NCBI RefSeq assembly: GCF_009792295.1
Contig: NZ_CP039934.1
Span: 1,260,501 to 1,324,500, forward strand
Length of the DNA: 64,000 bases
Direction: 5' to 3'
Source of the DNA: Myroides fluvii
Lineage (GTDB): Bacteria > Bacteroidota > Bacteroidia > Flavobacteriales > Flavobacteriaceae
The notes beneath the pieces are model-generated. The model was not told the DNA's origin and searched no databases. It saw only the letters and a program-made list of their open reading frames with translations. Position 1 is the first letter of the stretch, and every line of letters begins with the position of its first letter. The position numbers and the translations under genes are program-made. Below are positions 17,958-26,019 of the stretch, in pieces.

Positions 17958-19118
17958 TTATAACGTTCCTCTCAACTCTTGCTCACGCTCGATTGATTCG
18001 AAAAGCGCCTTGAAGTTACCTGCACCGAATCCTCTTGCACCCATTCTTTGAATAATTTCAAAGAATAAAGTTGGACGATCCTCTACTGGTTTAGTAAAGA
18101 TTTGCAATAAATACCCTTCTTCGTCAGCGTCAACTAAGATACTCAATTTTTGCAATTCTTTGATATCTTCTTTCATCATATCCATGTGCACACCTAAACG
18201 ACCAGGAATTGCATCATAATATGCTTGTGGTGGCGCAGATAAGAACTCAACCCCTCTAGCTCTCATTTGAGAAACGGTTTTGATGATATCATCTGTTGCA
18301 ACAGCAATATGCTGAACTCCAGGACCATTGTAAAAATCTAAATATTCTTCTACTTGTGATCTCTTCGCTCCTTCTGCTGGTTCGTTGATAGGGAATTTAA
18401 TACGTCCGTTACCATTTGACATTACTTTACTCATTAATGCAGAGTATTCTGTATTAATTTGTTTGTCGTCAAAAGATAAGAAGTTTACGAATCCCATCAC
18501 ATCTTCGTACCATTTCACCCAAGTATTCATTTCATTCCATCCCACGTTTCCTACCATGTGATCCACGTATTTTAATCCAACTGGCTCTGGATTATAGTCG
18601 CTTTCCCATTTCATGAAACCTGGTAAAAACACACCTGTGTAGTTCTTTCTTTCTACAAACATGTGAACCGTTTCACCGTACGTATAGATTCCAGCGCGAA
18701 CGGTTTCACCGAACTCGTCTTTTTCAACCACTGGCTCCATGTATGATTTTGCACCACGGCTTGTTGTTTCCATATAGGCTTGACGCGCATCTTCTACCCA
18801 AAGCGCAACAACTTTAACACCATCTCCGTGTTTTACGATATGGTCATTTAATTCAGACTCCGCTGTTAATGGTGTAGTTAATACGATGCGGATTTTATCT
18901 TGTACCAATACGTAAGAAGCTCTGTCTTTCACTCCTGTTTCCAATCCAGCATAAGCTAGTGATTGAAAACCAAAAGCAGTTTTGTAAAAATGTGCTGCTT
19001 GCTTCGCGTTACCTACGATAAATTCAACGTAATCTGTTCCCATTAGAGGTAAGAAATCTTGTGCTCCCTCAAATATTTTTTCTAAGCCAAATTCAACCGA
19101 CTTTACTTCTTTACTCAT
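17958..19118 (-). CDS. hppD: 4-Hydroxyphenylpyruvate dioxygenase
   Basis: This iron(II) enzyme converts 4-hydroxyphenylpyruvate to homogentisate in tyrosine breakdown. The 386 residues form two vicinal-oxygen-chelate domains. The metal ligands are visible: His187 in VDHMVGNV, His270 in GVQHIAVATDD and Glu354 in FFEIIQRMG. The C-terminal GFGAGNFKALFESIEREQ helix that gates the active site is present. The start lies 25 bases after the hmgA stop, so hmgA and hppD form an operon for two consecutive steps. Maleylacetoacetate isomerase and fumarylacetoacetase, the next steps, are not in the window. Confidence 0.97.
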   Translation of the reverse strand: MSKEVKSVEFGLEKIFEGAQDFLPLMGTDYVEFIVGNAKQAAHFYKTAFGFQSLAYAGLETGVKDRASYVLVQDKIRIVLTTPLTAESELNDHIVKHGDGVKVVALWVEDARQAYMETTSRGAKSYMEPVVEKDEFGETVRAGIYTYGETVHMFVERKNYTGVFLPGFMKWESDYNPEPVGLKYVDHMVGNVGWNEMNTWVKWYEDVMGFVNFLSFDDKQINTEYSALMSKVMSNGNGRIKFPINEPAEGAKRSQVEEYLDFYNGPGVQHIAVATDDIIKTVSQMRARGVEFLSAPPQAYYDAIPGRLGVHMDMMKEDIKELQKLSILVDADEEGYLLQIFTKPVEDRPTLFFEIIQRMGARGFGAGNFKALFESIEREQELRGTL

Positions 19119-19143
19119 AATATAGTTTTTGTTGTTGTTTATT

Positions 19144-20310
19144 CTATTTTTCTTCTTCTAACCACGATTGGTAATATTTTTCATCCGCAATTTTCATTGC
19201 TTCTTCAGTTACCATAAGGGGTTTGAATGTATCTACCATTACCGCTAGTTCTTCTGTAACGGTTTTGCCGATTGAACGCTCTGCTGCTCCTGGGTGTGGT
19301 CCATGCGGAATTCCCGCTGGATGTAAGGAGATATGTCCTGGTGCAATATCGTTTCGACTCATAAAATCTCCATCGACATAATACAACACCTCATCACTGT
19401 CAATATTACTGTGATTGTAAGGTGCTGGAATAGCATCTGGATGGTAGTCATACAGTCTCGGTACGAATGAACAAACGACGAAACCTGCGGTTTCAAACGT
19501 CTGATGCACTGGAGGTGGTTGGTGAATGCGCCCTGTAATCGGTTCAAAATCGTGAATAGAAAAGGCATAAGGATAGTTGTATCCATCGTATCCCACTACA
19601 TCAAAGGGATGCGTAGCATATACCATTTCGAAGATTTCATCTTGCTTTCTCAACTTGATAAGAAATTCTCCTTTTTCATCATGCGTTTCTAAATTTTCTG
19701 GACGACGAATATCTCTTTCACAAAAAGGAGAGTGTTCCATCAATTGTCCGAACCAGTTTCTATAGCGCTTAGGCGTATAGAATGGATGTTTAGATTCGAC
19801 GATAAACAAGCGGTTATCTTCCGTATCGAAATCAATTTTATAAATCATTCCTCTTGGAACAACTAAATAATCGCCGTATTTAAAGGTTAAGTTCCCTAAA
19901 AACGTGCGCAGGGTTCCAGTTCCTTTATGAATAAAAATCAATTCATCAGAATCTGTATTCTTGTAGAAATAATCCTCCATTGATTTTTTAGGAGCCGCTA
20001 ATACAATGGTACAGTCACTATTGGTCAAAACTGCTTTTCGGCTTTCTAGAAAATCATTTTCAGGTTCTACTTGGAATCCTCTTAGTCGGTAAGATTGAAT
20101 GTTATTTGCTTTCGCAATTTTAGGTGCAACAGAATACTGTTTTCGTATTTCTTTCACCTGTGTAGGTCTGTGTACATGGTACATGTTTGTTGACATTCCG
20201 TCAAACCCAACTGTACCAAACAATTGTTCATAGTACAAGTCACCGTTCTCCTTACGGAAAATCGTATGACGTTTAGGGGGAATACTCCCTAAGCGATGAT
20301 ATAAAGGCAT
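19144..20310 (-). CDS. hmgA: Homogentisate 1,2-dioxygenase
   Basis: The enzyme opens the ring of homogentisate to maleylacetoacetate using O2 and Fe(II). The 388 residues are a two-cupin protein, shorter than the human enzyme as usual for this bacterial branch. The motifs GRIHQPPPVHQTFE and SLHPAGIPHGPHPGAAE hold the histidines and acidic residue expected around the iron. The gene leads the hmgA-hppD operon. The 220 bases upstream hold no gene; I see no clear TAnnTTTG box there. Confidence 0.96.
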   Translation of the reverse strand: MPLYHRLGSIPPKRHTIFRKENGDLYYEQLFGTVGFDGMSTNMYHVHRPTQVKEIRKQYSVAPKIAKANNIQSYRLRGFQVEPENDFLESRKAVLTNSDCTIVLAAPKKSMEDYFYKNTDSDELIFIHKGTGTLRTFLGNLTFKYGDYLVVPRGMIYKIDFDTEDNRLFIVESKHPFYTPKRYRNWFGQLMEHSPFCERDIRRPENLETHDEKGEFLIKLRKQDEIFEMVYATHPFDVVGYDGYNYPYAFSIHDFEPITGRIHQPPPVHQTFETAGFVVCSFVPRLYDYHPDAIPAPYNHSNIDSDEVLYYVDGDFMSRNDIAPGHISLHPAGIPHGPHPGAAERSIGKTVTEELAVMVDTFKPLMVTEEAMKIADEKYYQSWLEEEK

Positions 20311-20531
20311 AATTACTTATAGTATTAAGGTTGGATAATAAAATTTTTATAAGTAAAAGTTTCTCATTCAGGATTTCTCTTGATCAGAAACTTAATATAA
20401 GCCAATAAACCGTCCCATTGTATTTTCATAATATCACAAATATCGAAATAAAATTGATATATCCAACTTGATAACCAAATTTTATTTGCGTATTGCTAAA
20501 AGACAATACATTAGCTACTTTTAATTCTTAA

Positions 20532-22757
20532 CTAAAACCAAAATCCAACAGAGAAATACGTATAGCTACCTCCTGTATCTGGTGAATAACTGTACTTCAC
20601 TTCAATAGGCCCAATCATGGTTTGCATCCCATATCCAATGGCATAACCCGAATAGTTAGATTTGAACAACCATTCGGAACCAGAAAAGATATCTTCTCCT
20701 ACGTTGGCAAAATTAGCTGAGAGGTTAATATGGTGTTTTTTAAATATTTCATAATCTAGATTCAACGATCCTGTGATATAGGAATTGCCAGCTATACTCA
20801 ACAAATCATACCCATAGAATGGAATGATATTGTCGCGATCAGCAAACCCATATCCCCCAAGAAAGTACATAAATCCCATGGAAGGTGTATTGCCAATGGT
20901 TGCCCCCATACGCGAGCGCAAATCGACAAACAACTTGTCAGCTAAACGCGTTGCATAGCCAACATTTCCAGTAATTGTGGAGAAATTTTGAAAATTATTT
21001 AAGTAATCCGAAGAGTAAAAATAATTTTTGTACTCTCCTTTAAACATAAATCCCTTGCGCGGAAAATACTTATTGTCATAGGTGTCAAACGTAAAATTAG
21101 CAAATCCGCCCAAATAAGTACTTCGGTCAAAATTACTTTCTTTCACATTCAGCGTATTGCTTTTAATATCGAAATAGCGGTGTTCTAACCCTACAGCTAA
21201 GAGGAATTTCTGTTGATAGAAGGTCTGAAAAACTAAGCGATTCTCAATATCTTTATAATCGACATTGAATTTGGCAGGTAAACTAGCGAGATCAACATCA
21301 GAAGGCAATTCGAAATGATCATTTCCCAACAACATTTTAAAGCGCAAATCGTGACTGAATTGATTGTATTTGGAATTGATTCCCACACTCCAATAAAAAC
21401 CATTATCGACAAAGTAATTAAAATTATATCGCACATTATCCCCAACCGCAACATCTAAAGAAGCAATATCGCTCTTCATCAATAGGTTCTTTTGAGTTAC
21501 ATTTACTAAAGCAGCAGATTTATACAATCCATCGTAGTGAACTCCCAGTTTCAAATAGCGTTTCGTTGGGTTTTCAACTACGTCTAACACAAGTTTGTCT
21601 CCATCGTCATTCTGATCAAACCGATAGGAGATACTGCTAAAGTTATCCGTTCCATTTAGCTGATCAATTCCCTTTTCAAGATCGTCAAACGAAACCCAGC
21701 TATTGGGTTTAAATCCTAATTTTCCGTGTACATAGCGCCTTGTATATCTGGTCAATCCATTGACATCTATTGAATTGACATGTATTTTATCTGTATACTT
21801 GGGTACAAATTGCTTTTGCAAGACATCTTTTTTTCCGCCAATTTTTTTTATGGCCTCTAGCTGTACCTCTGCAGCCTCAACCCCTCTTTGAATAATGGCT
21901 TTTCCATCATCAAAGGAAACAACCGTATAGCCTGAGATATCGGGTTTGATGTAAATATCTGTTTCCCCAATTTTATTTTTCATTTGGTTAATGGTCGAAT
22001 AATTGGAAATTTGCAGCAATACATCTGCCGCTCCATTGATGTCATCAATCCCTTTTAATCCATCCTGTACATCTACTCCTATCACAATATCAGCACCTAA
22101 AGCTTTTAATTCTTCAATGGGATAATTATTGACTATTCCACCGTCAATCAAGTGGTTGTCGTCAATTAACACTGGAGCAAACAAGGAGGGAAAAGCCCCA
22201 CTAGCTAAGATTGCCTGAGGCAGATAACCCGAATCAATAAGCACAGGTTTTCCGGTTTCAATATTGGTTGCAATACAGAGAAAGGGAATATTTAGATCAT
22301 TAAAATCGCGAACATGTCGAACATGTGCCAATAATCTATTCATCAAGTTGTAATTGTACATACCTCGAGAAAAAGCCTTTGGCAATCCTATCTTGAATTT
22401 ATCAAAAGGCAAGGATAACGCGTAAATTTCATCATTTTTTTTCTCGTAAAACGATTTCGAAATACGCGGAATATAATCTCTTATTAGCGCAGTCGCGTCA
22501 ATACTACTAAAGATTGAATCCAACTCGGTAGCGGTATAACCCGAAGCATAGAGCCCTCCTACGATGGCCCCCATACTGGTTCCGGTAATATAATCGACCT
22601 GCACACCTTGCTCTTCTAGAACTTTTAGCACACCAATATGCGCGAGTCCTTTTGCACCACCACCACTCAACACGACTCCTACTTTTGGTCGTTCTTCTTG
22701 GGCAAAACCAGTACCTGCCGCTAATACTAGTGCTAATAACGCTATAATTCTGCGCAT
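20532..22757 (-). CDS. Patatin-like phospholipase with BamA-like barrel
   Basis: This 741-residue protein has a signal peptide (ending TGFAQ), a patatin domain (residues about 24-310), a POTRA-like segment (about 320-390) and a C-terminal barrel of the BamA/TamA surface-antigen type ending in Phe. The catalytic dyad is Ser61 in GTSMG and Asp205 in DGG, with the oxyanion loop SGGGAKG at residue 31. The layout is that of PlpD-like, type Vd autotransporter-related phospholipases, in which the lipase is held at or released from the cell surface. The gene starts 24 bases after uvrC and probably shares its transcript. Confidence 0.92.
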   Translation of the reverse strand: MRRIIALLALVLAAGTGFAQEERPKVGVVLSGGGAKGLAHIGVLKVLEEQGVQVDYITGTSMGAIVGGLYASGYTATELDSIFSSIDATALIRDYIPRISKSFYEKKNDEIYALSLPFDKFKIGLPKAFSRGMYNYNLMNRLLAHVRHVRDFNDLNIPFLCIATNIETGKPVLIDSGYLPQAILASGAFPSLFAPVLIDDNHLIDGGIVNNYPIEELKALGADIVIGVDVQDGLKGIDDINGAADVLLQISNYSTINQMKNKIGETDIYIKPDISGYTVVSFDDGKAIIQRGVEAAEVQLEAIKKIGGKKDVLQKQFVPKYTDKIHVNSIDVNGLTRYTRRYVHGKLGFKPNSWVSFDDLEKGIDQLNGTDNFSSISYRFDQNDDGDKLVLDVVENPTKRYLKLGVHYDGLYKSAALVNVTQKNLLMKSDIASLDVAVGDNVRYNFNYFVDNGFYWSVGINSKYNQFSHDLRFKMLLGNDHFELPSDVDLASLPAKFNVDYKDIENRLVFQTFYQQKFLLAVGLEHRYFDIKSNTLNVKESNFDRSTYLGGFANFTFDTYDNKYFPRKGFMFKGEYKNYFYSSDYLNNFQNFSTITGNVGYATRLADKLFVDLRSRMGATIGNTPSMGFMYFLGGYGFADRDNIIPFYGYDLLSIAGNSYITGSLNLDYEIFKKHHINLSANFANVGEDIFSGSEWLFKSNYSGYAIGYGMQTMIGPIEVKYSYSPDTGGSYTYFSVGFWF

Positions 22758-22781
22758 AGTTATCCTTTTTATTCTACTAAT

Positions 22782-24572
22782 TTACTTCAAATGTTCCAAT
22801 AAAACTTTAGTTTTTGCTTTTCCAATTACACTTTCTATCTCTTCTACTGCTGCTTCTTTGATTCGCTTCACGGATTTAAAGTGATTCATCAATTTTGTTT
22901 TTGTTTTCTCGCCAATACCAGGAACATCATCTAATTTACTGGTGATTGCATTTTTACTGCGTTGATTGCGGTGAAAAGTTAAACCAAAACGGTGAGCCTC
23001 ATCCCTTAAGTGGATAATAACTTTCATTGTTTCGGACCGTTTATCCAAATAAAGCGGATAGCTATCTCCTGGATAAAAAATTTCTTCCAAACGTTCAGCC
23101 AAACTGATGATTGGAATTTTTCCTCTTAGTCCCAAATTTTCTAAACTCTTTAGCGCTACACCTAACTGTCCCTTTCCCCCGTCAATCACAATAAGATCTG
23201 GAAGTGCCTCATTTTCGTCTAATAAACGCTTATATCGGCGAAAAACGATTTCCTCCATAGAGGCAAAGTCATTCGGTCCTTCAACCGTTTTGACATTAAA
23301 ATGGCGGTAATCTTTCTTACTTGGTTTTCCATCTTTAAAAACCACACAAGCCGCTACTGGATTTGTTCCTTGGATATTAGAGTTGTCAAAACATTCAATA
23401 TGGCGTGGCTCTTTGGGCAAGCGAAGATCCTTCATCATTTGTTGCATGATGCGTTTCACATGACGGTCTGGATCGACAATTTTTATTTGCTTCAACTGAT
23501 CCATTCGATAAAACTTAGCATTGCGTTCGGATAAATCCAACAAGGCCTTTTTGTCTCCCATCTTAGGAACGGTAATTTTGATCTGTTCCCCTAAATCAAT
23601 CGCAAAAGGGACCAAAACCTCTTTCGTCAATAGTTCAAATCTGTTGCGAATTTCAACAACAGCCAATTCCAAAAGCTCTTGATCGGTTTCTTCTAATTTC
23701 TTTTTTAATTCTAAATTATGCGAACGAATAATAGCCCCATAGGAAACTTGCAAAAAGTTAACATAGGCGTTGGTCTCATCCGAAATAATGGAAAATACAT
23801 CTACGTTGCCAATTTTTGGATTGACAATGGTAGATTTAGCTTGATAATTTTCAAGTAATTCTATTTTTTCTTTGATCTGTTGTGCTTCTTCAAAACGCAT
23901 TTCAGTAGCCAACTCCAGCATATACGTTTTGAATCCCTTTAAACTTTCTTTGAAATTTCCTTTTAGAATATCGCGAATTTCTGTGATTTTCTTATCGTAT
24001 TGCCCTGTTGATTCATGAGCTTCACAAGGACCGCCACAATTGCCAATATGATATTCTAGACAGACTTTAAATTTCTCACTTCGTATATTTTGAAGTGATA
24101 AATCATAACTACAACTGCGAATTGCATAGAGCTCTTTGATTAGCTCCATCAAGGTATTAACCGTTTTAATACTGGTATAAGGGCCATAGTATTCAGAGCC
24201 ATCCTTGACCATACGACGTGTAGCAAAAACGCGGGGGAACGGTTCTTTTTTAATGCAAATCCACGGATACGATTTATCATCTTTCAACAATACATTATAA
24301 CGCGGTTGTAATTGTTTAATCAAATTATTTTCCAACAATAGCGCATCGGTTTCAGTTGGTACGACAATATGTTTAATCCGTACAATCTTTTTTACCAATA
24401 CATTGGTTTTCGCATTGTCGTGTATTTTATTAAAATAAGAGCTGACCCTTTTTTTTAGGTTCTTAGCTTTACCTACGTATAATATCTTCCCATCCTTATC
24501 AAAATACTGATACACACCAGGTTGATCTGGTAACGTTTGTATTTGTAAAGCTAACTCTTCTTTTACCTGCAT
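22782..24572 (-). CDS. uvrC: Excinuclease ABC subunit C
   Basis: UvrC makes the two incisions flanking a DNA lesion during nucleotide excision repair with UvrA and UvrB. The 596 residues show the N-terminal GIY-YIG nuclease (QPGVYQYFDKDGKILYVGKA), the Cys-rich SCSYDLS segment, a UVR/UvrB-binding helix pair near residue 210, the C-terminal RNase H-like nuclease (ECFDNSNIQGTNPVAA, DLIVIDGGKGQL), and helix-hairpin-helix motifs at the end. Length and order are standard. The promoter at 24592-24622 is one of the best in the window. Confidence 0.98.
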   Translation of the reverse strand: MQVKEELALQIQTLPDQPGVYQYFDKDGKILYVGKAKNLKKRVSSYFNKIHDNAKTNVLVKKIVRIKHIVVPTETDALLLENNLIKQLQPRYNVLLKDDKSYPWICIKKEPFPRVFATRRMVKDGSEYYGPYTSIKTVNTLMELIKELYAIRSCSYDLSLQNIRSEKFKVCLEYHIGNCGGPCEAHESTGQYDKKITEIRDILKGNFKESLKGFKTYMLELATEMRFEEAQQIKEKIELLENYQAKSTIVNPKIGNVDVFSIISDETNAYVNFLQVSYGAIIRSHNLELKKKLEETDQELLELAVVEIRNRFELLTKEVLVPFAIDLGEQIKITVPKMGDKKALLDLSERNAKFYRMDQLKQIKIVDPDRHVKRIMQQMMKDLRLPKEPRHIECFDNSNIQGTNPVAACVVFKDGKPSKKDYRHFNVKTVEGPNDFASMEEIVFRRYKRLLDENEALPDLIVIDGGKGQLGVALKSLENLGLRGKIPIISLAERLEEIFYPGDSYPLYLDKRSETMKVIIHLRDEAHRFGLTFHRNQRSKNAITSKLDDVPGIGEKTKTKLMNHFKSVKRIKEAAVEEIESVIGKAKTKVLLEHLK

Positions 24573-24591
24573 CTATTCCCAAATTAAACAA

Positions 24592-24622
24592 CAAAAATAA
24601 AGTTTAAAATTAGGACAACAAA
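24592..24622 (-). promoter_or_regulatory. Promoter of uvrC
   Basis: On the minus strand TTTG (24622-24619), 19 bases, TATTTTTG (24599-24592), a perfect match to the Bacteroidota promoter, 20 bases before the start codon. Confidence 0.75.
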
Positions 24623-24699
24623 AGATGCTTTCCTAAAAGGAGAATGAATCTCGAAAAAATACTTCATTTACTGCCGAGACATAGCGGTGTGACTACACA

Positions 24700-24730
24700 A
24701 AAAAGGGTGTTCAAATTGAACACCCTTTTT
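24700..24730 (-). terminator. Palindromic terminator upstream of uvrC
   Basis: AAAAAGGGTGTTCAA and its exact complement TTGAACACCCTTTTT flank a single A. It would stop transcripts of the 54-residue gene on the minus strand before uvrC, and could also act in the plus direction. Confidence 0.8.
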
Positions 24731-24844
24731 CCCATTTAAATTAATCAATTATAATGGATATAACTCCTTTAATTTTTAACTGTCTAAAAAGATAAAGCTA
24801 ACTATTTTGCCTTATTTGTCAAAATCCTGATTATCGCATTAAAC

Positions 24845-25009
24845 TTAAGGTTTGGCCTTAAATAATTTAACACTGATCCCCAAAACCAGAATCATACAAA
24901 CAATAGCAACCCAAAACCAGGCTGGTGGAAACACCCAAAAGTTCATCCCTGCCCATAGTAGCAATAACACTGCAAATATTTTAAACCGATAGGTAATTAT
25001 AAGTTCCAT
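24845..25009 (-). CDS. Small membrane protein, 54 residues
   Basis: An uninterrupted minus-strand frame from ATG (25009-25007) to TAA (24847-24845) encodes a 54-residue protein with two hydrophobic segments (residues about 11-27 and 31-46), a central Pro-Pro turn, a basic N terminus (TYRFK) and a basic C terminus (KLFKAKP). This is a helical hairpin with both ends in the cytoplasm by the positive-inside rule. A strong terminator stands about 115 bases downstream. It is the only gene-like content in the 560 bases between uvrC and the 25132 lipoprotein. The function is unknown. The strong bipartite hydrophobicity argues for a real gene. Confidence 0.6.
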   Translation of the reverse strand: MELIITYRFKIFAVLLLLWAGMNFWVFPPAWFWVAIVCMILVLGISVKLFKAKP

Positions 25010-25131
25010 TACTATTTTTACTTTCTAAGGATATTAGTATTTACGTTTCTGTCCTGTACCCTCTTCTTTGTATTTTTTACTTTTTTTGTTTCTGAACAGT
25101 ATTCCGGACTACTAGCTCAATAGAAACAACA

Positions 25132-25725
25132 CTATTTAATCTTATTTACTTTTTCAAATTCACTTACTATTACCCCCATAACGATTGCTTTTCCAATACT
25201 GCTTTGGTATCCATATGCCACCGCCAAAGGTTTATTTTTGTTCCAATCATCATCGGGATCGTGTTTATCTAGTAATCCATTCAACAAGTGAATTTCACTT
25301 TTAGACAAATTCTTATTTTGATCCGGTTGAACACTCCAAGTCTTCTTTTCTACGATCAACTCTTTTAAATATTGTTTTGCCGTAGTGGAATAATTCATTT
25401 TATCAATCACATCTTCCTCTTCTGTCTGCATCACATAGCTAACTTCTCCCTCAACTGGTGAGTCGTAGTTTACACTATACAACGTTTTAAAACTACTATT
25501 CGACAATGCTATACTTTCTACTTCATCTATCAATCCATTTACATCCTTATAGCTAGCGACATCTACACATGTGAGTTGAATCTCCTCCATCACATCCATC
25601 CAATCAGTCGGTACAACTTCGTTAACGCTATACTCCTTACCAACAACATTGTTTGTAGTTTCTTCTTCTGAACTACATGAGGCAAACATCATTCCTAATA
25701 CTGCACAGATATAAATCTTTTTCAT
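25132..25725 (-). CDS. Hypothetical lipoprotein
   Basis: This 197-residue protein has a lipoprotein signal (GMMFASC, Cys17) followed by SSEEE, which fits the surface-export signal reported for Bacteroidota lipoproteins. The mature part is acidic and probably helical (MDVMEEIQLTC, NGLIDEVESIALSN, LLDKHDPDDDWNKNKP). No family was recognised. It is divergent from the TPR-AraC regulator gene at 26020, which makes it a candidate target of that regulator. Confidence 0.75.
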   Translation of the reverse strand: MKKIYICAVLGMMFASCSSEEETTNNVVGKEYSVNEVVPTDWMDVMEEIQLTCVDVASYKDVNGLIDEVESIALSNSSFKTLYSVNYDSPVEGEVSYVMQTEEEDVIDKMNYSTTAKQYLKELIVEKKTWSVQPDQNKNLSKSEIHLLNGLLDKHDPDDDWNKNKPLAVAYGYQSSIGKAIVMGVIVSEFEKVNKIK

Positions 25726-25791
25726 AGTTTTGCGGTTTTAATACATGTTTTTTAATTCACATTGACTTGTGATTCTGAAAGCAAACTTAGC

Positions 25792-25799
25792 GCGTTGAA
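25792..25799 (-). promoter_or_regulatory. -7 box (TAAGTTTG) of the 25132 lipoprotein gene
   Basis: A TAnnTTTG match on the minus strand, 67 bases before the start. No -33 element found. Confidence 0.35.
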
Positions 25800-25906
25800 A
25801 AAAAAAGAGCAAGTTTTCGATCCATATAGAAGAGATAGATTGTAAACAACGTCAAACCTTTTGCAAACATTGCTGATTTTTAGCTTATTACAAGTATAAA
25901 AAACAA

Positions 25907-25941
25907 CAAAAGGAAAAATTGTCATCAAAAGGAAAAATTGT
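25907..25941 (+). repeat. Two 16-bp direct repeats upstream of the AraC regulator
   Basis: CAAAAGGAAAAATTGT occurs at 25907-25922 and again at 25926-25941, identical, 19 bases start to start (close to two helical turns). Direct repeats are the usual operator form of AraC-family proteins, so these may be binding sites for the regulator encoded 79 bases downstream. Confidence 0.6.
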
Positions 25942-25984
25942 AAAAATAATGATAATCAATGCTTTATAAATTACACAAAAAGCA

Positions 25985-25993
25985 TTAACTTTA
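25985..25993 (+). promoter_or_regulatory. Possible variant -7 box TTAACTTTA
   Basis: TAACTTTA differs from TAnnTTTG only in the last base and lies 26 bases before the regulator start. The same TTAACTTTA precedes both duplicated TonB receptor genes (52216-52224 and 57767-57775). Confidence 0.3.
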
Positions 25994-26019
25994 AGAAAAC
26001 ACCTTCAAAAACTCACACC

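Noticed and set aside
24644..24739. 31-codon plus-strand frame
   Set aside because: It runs through the palindromic terminator, is very short, and its product has no membrane, signal or family feature.
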